In this document: positions 57,418 to 64,000 of the stretch, one piece after another
Layout: each line of letters starts with the position of its first letter
Numbering within the stretch: the first letter of the stretch is position 1
NCBI RefSeq assembly: GCF_030269925.1
Contig: NC_085132.1
Coordinates: forward strand, 2,626,501-2,690,500
Source: Bombyx mori
Taxonomy: Eukaryota; Arthropoda; Insecta; Lepidoptera; Bombycidae
Direction of reading: 5' to 3'
DNA: 64,000 bases
Translations under genes and position numbers: made by a program
The notes under the pieces: model-generated
Seen by the model: the letters and a program-made list of their open reading frames with translations, nothing else
The model's database searches: none
Told to the model about the DNA's origin: nothing

Positions 57418-57525
57418 TCTTCATAATACAATGCTGTATGTTTTCCAAAGGCACATCAATATTACGGTTTTACATAACAATAAAACCGATATTATGTGCC
57501 GAGAAGGAAAACATACAGCATTGCA
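57418..57525 (-). repeat. DIRS internal complementary region
   Basis: It reads as the complement of the element's right end joined to its left end, with the junction at about 57456/57457 (CACATC|AATATTACGG). It is likely a copy of the circle junction used as a template to complete the ends. Confidence 0.8.
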
Positions 57526-58125
57526 GGAAGTTCTTCCTGGTGAAGACTATGAAGATCAAAGATGGCTGCGCTCCCTTTATACTTGCTGGCAGCACCTAGC
57601 GGCTAAAGATGGAACTAAATTGACTGTCTATGGTTGGACATAGTCAAGGAATTTAAGCTAAGTACACACTGCTTCTTCATAATACAATGCTGTATGTTTT
57701 CCTTCTCGGCACATAATATCGGTTTTATTGTTATGTAAAACCGTAATATTTTTGCAGGGTAAGCTCGAATGGCATTTGGAAGTACATAATACTTTATTTT
57801 TAAAACACAGACATCTTGATGTAGCACAGTTTTTCTTGCAAAGGCACTTCTTAAATCCCTGGCCGGTTCCAGTGGATTGCAAGTTGGCAACTGACCGTAA
57901 TGCAAGACTCGTCCCGCTGTCCCCGCGTACCCACCAATATCTTAAATGTTTTACATTTCCGATTGCTATTTAGGAAATGTATAGATTTCCTAGGAAATGT
58001 GTAATGTGTAAGTATAATATAATTTATTTCACACATTTCCGTGCGATTTTAGGAATTACATACATTTCCTAGGAATTGTATACAATGACGGATTACATAC
58101 ATTTCCGTTAACATATACATATATA

Positions 58126-58550
58126 CGGGCCGCTCCGGCTCCGGGCTTTAACAAAAATTTCAACGATATTTGACGTTGTTTTTTTTTTTTTATTAAAAGT
58201 ACACTTATTGCGGCATTAGTATAATAGTTAGACATATGCTGTCGCGACACTCTTTGTAAATAGTAATGTGTTCTATAAAGTCATAGTACATTATTTTATT
58301 CTATCATCAATAGTTTTCGCAGGGCACACGATGTAAAGAATATTTTAGGTATTTTTTTTACATCTTGGGTTACATTTTTAGAGTTTTAGTAAGGATCCCT
58401 AAATTTTTTCAAAAAAGTTTATAGCCTATGTCACTCGGGAATAGTGTAGCTTCCAAACCGTGAAAGAATTTTTCAAATCGGCTCAGTAGTTTCGGAGCCT
58501 ATTCAATACAAACAAACAAACAAATCTTTCCTCTTTATAATATTAGTATA
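58126..58550 (-). mobile_element. Non-autonomous Helitron, decayed ends
   Basis: The complement of the family at 39741-40186. CGGGCCGCTCCGGCTCCGGG is at the 3' end and AATATTAGTATA at the 5' end, running into a TA repeat to 58578. Confidence 0.75.
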
Positions 58551-58578
58551 TATATATATTTATATATATATATATTTT

Positions 58579-59124
58579 TATTGATGAAATACATAAAAAT
58601 TAATAATATGTAACAGATTATATCTTCTGTATGGTAAGCTGAACGCGAATCAGAGCTAGTTTTTGTTTGCGATTATATTTAAGGCGGTTGGCATGGAGTT
58701 TCTTTGCTCCAAATGACGTCACATGTGGTCATACGTTCACATTTTTTTCTTTTTCAAAACTTGGAACTAGCTAAGTTTTATTTGGCCTGGTTATTAATTA
58801 TATCTTAATGTATTATCTTGACTAAAGCATAGAATCGCATTCCGAAAACAGAATGTTCCCTATAATGCATTAGAAGGTAGCTGATCAACGTAAATGCGAT
58901 CTTATTGCCCTGCCGTTAAGATTTATTTTCCCGATTGAAACTCGTTTGTTGATGCGATCCTCAACCAGCTTAAACTAACGAATGTAATATGTAACGGTTT
59001 TAATGAAATGAAAATGCTGAGTCGCGCTCTCGTCTTGGGCACAGTGCAATTTTGTAAATAACATCCTAGGATTAAGTTCTCTTATGTATCTCTAGTAGCG
59101 ATGGACCTTAAAGCGATTTCGTGT
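58579..59124. other. Intergenic, no gene seen
   Basis: No coding or repeat signature recognised. CAAATGACGTCACA-like sequence near 58710 recurs near 62455. Confidence 0.35.
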
Positions 59125-59684
59125 TAATCATCATCATTCTTCTGCCCTTCTCCCAGTCATCTGGGGACAGCGAATTTAGCAGGAATACAACATATACGCA
59201 TGTGTAATTAGATGATTAAAATCGTGTATTATTTTCCCGTTGAGCTAACGTACTTATTCTATGAAATACATTAAAATCCTCTACGCGGGTAGTCTCTTGT
59301 TCAACCCGTGTCCACCCAATGCTGAGTGTAGGTCTCTCCGAATTCACTCCATTCTCTTTCGGTCTCTTGCTTTTCGCATCCAGTCCTTACCAACCACTTG
59401 GACCAGGTCATCGGTCTACCTCTACGGCTGTCTGCCCACGTTACAACGACCAGTGCAAGGTTTCCACACCAGTATTTTTGTGCCCCACCGATTGTCAGTG
59501 CGACGGCATTTATGGCCGACCCACTTCCACTTTTCCGAGCAATCACTTTGGCTATGTCGGTCAAACCAGTTCTTCGGATTTCGGTGTTGCGTACCCTATA
59601 CCTTAGAGAAATGCCTAACATAGCCCATTCCATATTATCTAGAACCGCTGAGTTCATCGACAATGCGTTTCCAGAGGTGTTTTT

Positions 59685-59896
59685 TGCCACGTACCATACG
59701 GTTATGGAATGAGCTCCCCTCCACGGTGATTCCCGAGCGCTATGAAATCTCCTTCTTCAAACGAGGCTTGTGGAGAGTATTAAGCGGTAGGCAGCGGCTT
59801 GACTCTGCTCCTGGCATTGCTGAAGTTCATAGGCGGCGATAACCACTCACCATCAGTTGGGCTATATGCTCGTCTGCCTACAAGGGCAATAAAAAA
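59685..59896 (+). mobile_element. LINE 3' tail (other family)
   Basis: The plus strand encodes LWNELPSTVIPERYEISFFK then RGLWRVLSGRQRLDSAPGIA, a stop, CTCGTCTGCCTACAAGGGCA and an A-run. It is the C-terminus of a common moth LINE, inserted into the RTE relic. Confidence 0.65.
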
Positions 59897-60154
59897 ATTC
59901 TCGCTTACGACATTTTTAAGATAAGCTCGCATATATACAAGTTCCGAACAACAACATTCGGACCGTCGGTCTAACGAGCAATATCACCCGCTCGGTGGAA
60001 GATCTTCCTTTCGTCGTCTAAGCCTTCAATGGTTTTATGCGTGACTTGCATTTCGATCATAATTTGCTTTGTGATCGACCATGTTTCGGCCTCATACACC
60101 ATCACAGGGAGAACACATTGCTCGAATATCCGACGCTTCAATTTCATAGGTATA

Positions 60155-60404
60155 CTAGCTGTACCTGTCCGCTTCGCTGGGCATATAAAATTAACATTAT
60201 TATTTCTCACCCCCACAAAGATTCTCATCATTAACGCCCCCGCAACTGCTGTAGGGAGTCCAACACTCATATAAACATTAGCCTATCCATTAAGTACATG
60301 TATTTTCTACATGGATACCAAGTTTCAAGTCAATTGGAATGCACGGTTCAGTAGTTATAACGGAACATCCGTAAAACCACTCTAGATTTATATAATAGTG
60401 TAGA
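60155..60404 (-). mobile_element. Non-autonomous Helitron (250 bp) inside the RTE relic
   Basis: In its own sense it begins A|TCTACACTATTATATAAATC and ends GACAGGTACAGCTAG|T. It separates GKLADIIKG from IPMKLKRRIFEQ of the reverse transcriptase with no target duplication, as expected of Helitrons. Same family as 48701-48943. Confidence 0.85.
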
Positions 60405-60610
60405 TACCCTTTATTATGTCAGCCAGCTTACCGAAAGTAGCCCGTCCTAGCTGTGTGCGGCTCTTTATCTTCCGTTCCTGGCTGGTTCTATCGAGACTGA
60501 TGTTCTGCCCTAAATAAAAAGGCTCTATTGTTTGGCCTCTAACTTGAATGTGATCCACTCCATCACCACAGTACATAATTTTGGTTTTGGAGATGTTCGT
60601 ATTAAGGCCA

Positions 60611-62872
60611 ATAACGCCAGTAGTGTTACTGATTAAATACTACCCGTATTCCAACTAAATTCTTTTAGGTTTTTTTTTGTGATTCGTAAACACGAAGCAA
60701 ACAAGACGGTGCGTCTATTCGACGCTGTCGTAAATGCCCGTATGCAATATTAACGTTCGAAGCGTAGCCAAAATAATATTTCGTATGTCACTTAAGACGT
60801 AGTGTACGCCTGTAAATATATATTAGAAAAAGAAAAAAGAAAAACCAAATTGTAAAAAAAAAAAACAAAGAAAAACAAACCCAAAGTTTGTATCGTTCTT
60901 TAATCTTAAGATCGTGTATTATAATACTAAATTCGAAATACATTATTAGTGTTTATAAATCGATGCCTCCAATGAACAGTACTCTAACTCCAAATTCGTA
61001 GGTTTACAGGAGGAGAGTTTAAACGAAAAAAGTTGATAAATATAACTGCAATAATAAAGATTTTATGGTTTTTTCTTGTGTAACTAGCTGATTTACTCTT
61101 GCTTCGAACCCCATTAATAATGAATTTGTAATACTCTTAAAATATTGAAGCGATTTGCGTGAAAAACGAAAATTTCAAAATTTTGAGTTACAGTGGTGTT
61201 CATTGGAGGCATTGAAATGTTTCTAGGAAAATATTTACGATTTTTATCTTTCGCATACAGTAAAGATTAATTGAAGACCCTACTTCCAATCATTTGTCCT
61301 TTAAAAATGAAACTGGAAAGAAACGTCAATAGAAAATAGAGATAGAAAAAAAAAGCGATTTGACGGTAGTCACAAAAACACCTCGGTTGTCCGTGAACAC
61401 GAAAACTGAAGTACTCCTTACGACGTAAACAATAAAACTCAAAATGATATTTATCTAACAAAATAAATTAACGCCATATAATTAATTACTCAAGACGCAT
61501 TTTTAAATAATAGATTTAATGTATCTTTATACTCGGTTATATTTACCCCCTCCCTCCGTATATAGGAATAATTATATCTAATAGATTTTCAATGTTGCAC
61601 TAGCAGAAGAGTCATATCTGAATTAAGAAGTTAACGATAACTAAGAATAGTGCTCATTTAAAAGATACAGTGCTCGGCGATAAATCTTACACATCGACTC
61701 TTAAAAAGAGACAATCGGCTAATTTCGGCTTCGTAGAGCGCTATCTCTGTCGCACACTACGTGACGTATATGAGTCGTTGTCTTACCGTAGACCCTAATA
61801 GACATCATACTGATTGTGTTCGTTAGCCGAATCCGAATGTCTCTTATTCATCGAGTACTAATTAAGACATGTCGGATTTATCAGACCGATCCGATCGCGC
61901 CATATCATTGTGTCTTCAACCACAATGATAGTGATACAAAAGGTGAATATTGAAATTTGCCAAAATTATTAGAATACATTATTCAAAAAATAGCATTAAA
62001 ACATTTTAGTGGCCATATTTATCCTGATATAACATTCAGGATTCTATAAGTCGAGACTTAAGAAGCATAAGGTCGGTTAAGAATATACAGCAAGTATAAT
62101 AGGAAAAAGGCGAACGTTGGTTGGCGATTAAAATATATTTTCGCTTATCCCGTGTCCGTTACGACCTTACTCTTCTGAAATTTCGACGTTTTGAGGGTAT
62201 TCGCAAATCTCAAGCCACAAGTATTGGTCATGTGCCAATACAAATGAAGTTAGATTTGTGGCAACTCAGAATCATTAAAAGCTTTGCAATAGACAAGCTG
62301 ACACCGTTAGCAAAATAATCTAGTAAAGTAGGTATTTTAATCAAATCAAAGATATATATTATATTAGTCTCATGTCAAGTTAAAAACTAATTTACGAGTG
62401 ACGTCATTTGTGGCTAGTTGCGTGTCCGGAAAACGGTGAGTTCGGATTTTGGCCCCAAATGACGTCACACGAAATTAATTTACCTTTAAGCTAGTTTTAG
62501 TGGTTTGCGGGGCGATTTTAAAAACGATCGCCTGGCCGGTTCCCTGTCACCGGTAAAATTAAAAATGATAAATCATATCCCGCAAAACGTTTTTTTTTTC
62601 AATTGTTCTCATAAAAAAAATCTTAAAACGATAGTATTAGGTAATTATATAATAGTTGATAAATTTATTTGAATAATTCCGAATCTATAGTTGTTATAGT
62701 TATCACGTAATAATGTAATCTATGTAATAAAGATCTAAGTCGATATTCTTATACAATTAATCTTTAAGTAAAATGAAAATGTATAAAAAATGAGAGAATT
62801 AAATGATATCGTGTCGTGAATAGGTTTTATTCGAAATGTGGGTACCTGATACTTTAAGACGGGCGGGCGGCA
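60611..62872. other. Intergenic, no confident gene
   Basis: AT-rich. An open stretch of 65 codons at 62121-62318 on the plus strand is not recognisable. 61680-61760 has TCTCTGTCGCACACTACGTG, seen in moth repeats. Confidence 0.35.
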
Positions 62873-62995
62873 TGATGGGTGGACGAGCTCACAGCCCACC
62901 TGGTGTTAAGTGGTTACTGGAGCCCATAGACGTCCACAACGTAAATGCGCCACCCACCTTGAGATATAAGTTCTAAGGTCTCAAGTATGGTATTC
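62873..62995 (-). repeat. SINE-A, truncated
   Basis: GATGGGTGGACGAGCTCACA to TAAGTTCTAAGGTCTCAAGT, the complement of the SINE-A 3' end. Confidence 0.85.
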
Positions 62996-63034
62996 TGAGG
63001 TCTGACCAATAGAAAACAATACGTTTGAGAACAC

Positions 63035-63350
63035 AAGATTTTTTTTCCTACCTAAGCTGATAGCCTAGAAAGGCTATGTCGGCGTAACCCTAACGAATAG
63101 GTGAGCTCTTGGGGCTCAGACCAGGAGGCATTGCTAACACTAGCCCTAGCAAGAGCAGTGCTTCACAGAATCTACCACCGGATCAGAAACGCGACCCACT
63201 GAGAAGATCCGGCGTGAAACTCAGTGGGCTGTGTCTGTGGGTTAGTTTTCTCACCGAAACATTTGTCGCAAGCGACGGGCTCGAGGAGAACGATGACCCG
63301 TGCTTGAGGTACCTAAAAGCACCGTTAGTGGATCGGGAGGATCCGAAATA
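63035..63350 (-). repeat. SINE-B, near full length
   Basis: T-run, CCTACCTAAGCTGATAGCCT, GGTGAGCTCTTGGGGCTCAG, GCGACCCACTGAGAAGATCC and AGTGGATCGGGAGGATCC. Confidence 0.9.
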
Positions 63351-63710
63351 TTGTGCTTAGGGCTACCTCGACTGCTTACCATGTGTAACGGACGTGACGT
63401 CAGCTGTCATGCCCTGCCGCCAGCCAAGCCGCCAAGCCATATTAACACGCCCCCTTCCGCCACAGCCACCGCCGCCGCCGCCAGACAAAGCCAACGAAGG
63501 GGGGATAGTGTTAATAAAACAAGCCGTGCCAGCCATTTCTACCTGCTTTTTGCATTCTCGCACCAATAAAAGAACTTGTCGTTACGCTGCTGATTTTTAT
63601 TGTCACATCATTTGCAACACATGGAACACAACGGACTTTTCGGGAAGAACACGAAGGTCGAAGTTGTGTGAATTATTTTATTTTGTTCATATACCGTACA
63701 AAACGTTTCT

Positions 63711-64000
63711 TTTTTTTTATTGCCCGTGTAGGCAGACGAACACATGGCACACCTGATGGTGAGTGGTTACCGTCGCTCATACCGCTCAGAGCCGCTGCCT
63801 ACCGTTAATTACTCTTCATCTAATTTGAAGAAGGACATGTCACAGCGCTCAGGAAACACAGTGGAAGGGAGCTCATTTCATAGCCGATGGTATGTATCAG
63901 TAAAGATCTCTGGAAATGCACTGTGGATGAACGCAGTGGCTCCAGGTAGTATGGATGAACGAGGGGCTGCCGTATCGAAAAGGTCAACATTTCAGAGCCT
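63711..64000 (-). mobile_element. LINE 3' tail, runs off the window
   Basis: A T-run, ATTGCCCGTGTAGGCAGACG and CTGATGGTGAGTGGTTACCG, related to the tail at 59685-59896 in the opposite sense, continuing into a putative coding end with AAGGACATGTCACAGCGCTC. Confidence 0.55.

Larger units (their letters stand above)
53054..57752 (+). mobile_element. DIRS-like tyrosine-recombinase retroelement, degenerate
   Basis: Inverted terminal repeats 53065-53214 and 57554-57704 are nearly identical (one mismatch seen in ~150 bp). An internal complementary region lies at 57418-57525: 57418-57456 is the complement of the left end (53054-53092), and directly after it 57457-57525 is the complement of the right end (57683-57752). 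A sequence equal to the joined ends is the hallmark of DIRS elements, which replicate through a circle. Between lie a gag-like frame, a reverse transcriptase with a YLDD motif, and an RNase H end, but no long open frame. The tyrosine recombinase was not confidently found. Confidence 0.8.
52554..58115. mobile_element. TIR DNA element with subterminal repeats, host of a DIRS insertion
   Basis: The left end ATATGTTACCGGAAATGTAT and the right end (complement ATATGTTAACGGAAATGTAT) are inverted repeats, ~83% matched over 66 bp. Each is followed by ~120-190 bp of repeated TAGGAAATGTATA-type motifs in both senses (52554-52745; 57948-58115). Without the DIRS-like insertion the element is ~860 bp. After the insertion, an acceptor-like TTTTTGCAG at about 57751 opens a frame to 57973 (WHLEVHNTLFLKHRHLDVAQ and onward) that could be the last exon of its lost transposase; I do not recognise it. 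The superfamily is unassigned. Confidence 0.7.
59125..60610 (-). pseudogene. RTE-like LINE relic, multiply interrupted
   Basis: Minus-strand pieces in the right order: ISKTKIMYCGDG, RTQLGRATFGKLADIIKG (60600-60410); after the Helitron, LKRRIFEQCVLPVMVYEAET and MQVTHKTIEG (60155-60020); then MEWAMLGISLRYRVRNTEIR (about 59640-59560) and a poor remainder down to a (GATGAT)-like 3' end at 59127. These are C-terminal blocks of an RTE-type reverse transcriptase. A Helitron (60155-60404) and another LINE tail (59685-59896) split it, and frameshifts are frequent. Confidence 0.75.

Noticed and set aside
59261..59712. Overlapping plus-strand open frames
   Set aside because: They are antisense to the RTE-like relic and have no recognisable domain.
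1..64000. CRISPR arrays, operons or other prokaryotic systems
   Set aside because: Introns, SINEs, LINEs and Helitrons show a eukaryotic nuclear genome; the regular repeats are transposon-derived.

Overview
The window looks like nuclear DNA of a lepidopteran, most likely the silkworm Bombyx or a close relative. It is AT-rich with split genes, GT-AG introns, secreted family 1 glycoside hydrolases in tandem, and a very high load of moth-type repeats: two tRNA-related SINE families that I call SINE-A and SINE-B (probably the Bm1 group; names not verifiable here), a third I call SINE-C, TC...CTAG Helitrons, RTE-, R1- and other LINE tails, and mariner-type elements. Species assignment rests on remembered repeat sequence, not on a search.

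Layout. 1-5.1 kb: Helitron pieces and a 2.9-kb inverted-repeat DNA transposon with a nearly intact 683-codon gene. 5.1-7.2 kb: minus-strand exons of a diverged GH1 gene, partial. 7.3-18.4 kb: repeats only, including a decayed Tc1/mariner relative, a GC-rich R1-clade LINE nested on an older copy, Helitrons, and a Harbinger-like element carrying a MADF exon inside a SINE. 18.5-34.4 kb: three plus-strand GH1 copies. A and C are intact (507 residues each); B has a 20-nt deletion and is probably a pseudogene. 34.4-43 kb: repeats. 43.1-50.4 kb: a seven-exon tetraspanin with the eight-cysteine large loop of the TspanC8 group. 50.4-64 kb: repeats, dominated by a DIRS-like retroelement with inverted terminal repeats and an internal complementary region, nested in an inverted-repeat DNA element.

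The two host gene types look unrelated in function. The GH1 genes encode secreted beta-glycosidases (each plus copy has a TATA box and GATA motifs upstream, compatible with gut expression). The tetraspanin is predicted to be a membrane scaffold that partners ADAM10/Kuzbanian-type proteases.

The best second-look items are: the DIRS-like element with repeated amplification of its reverse-transcriptase active-site segment; the unequal-crossover structure of the GH1 array, with insertions that postdate the duplication; an acid/base Glu-to-Gln change in the minus-strand GH1 gene; a perfect 48-bp palindrome in a GH1 intron; and the almost intact transposon at 2.2-5.1 kb.
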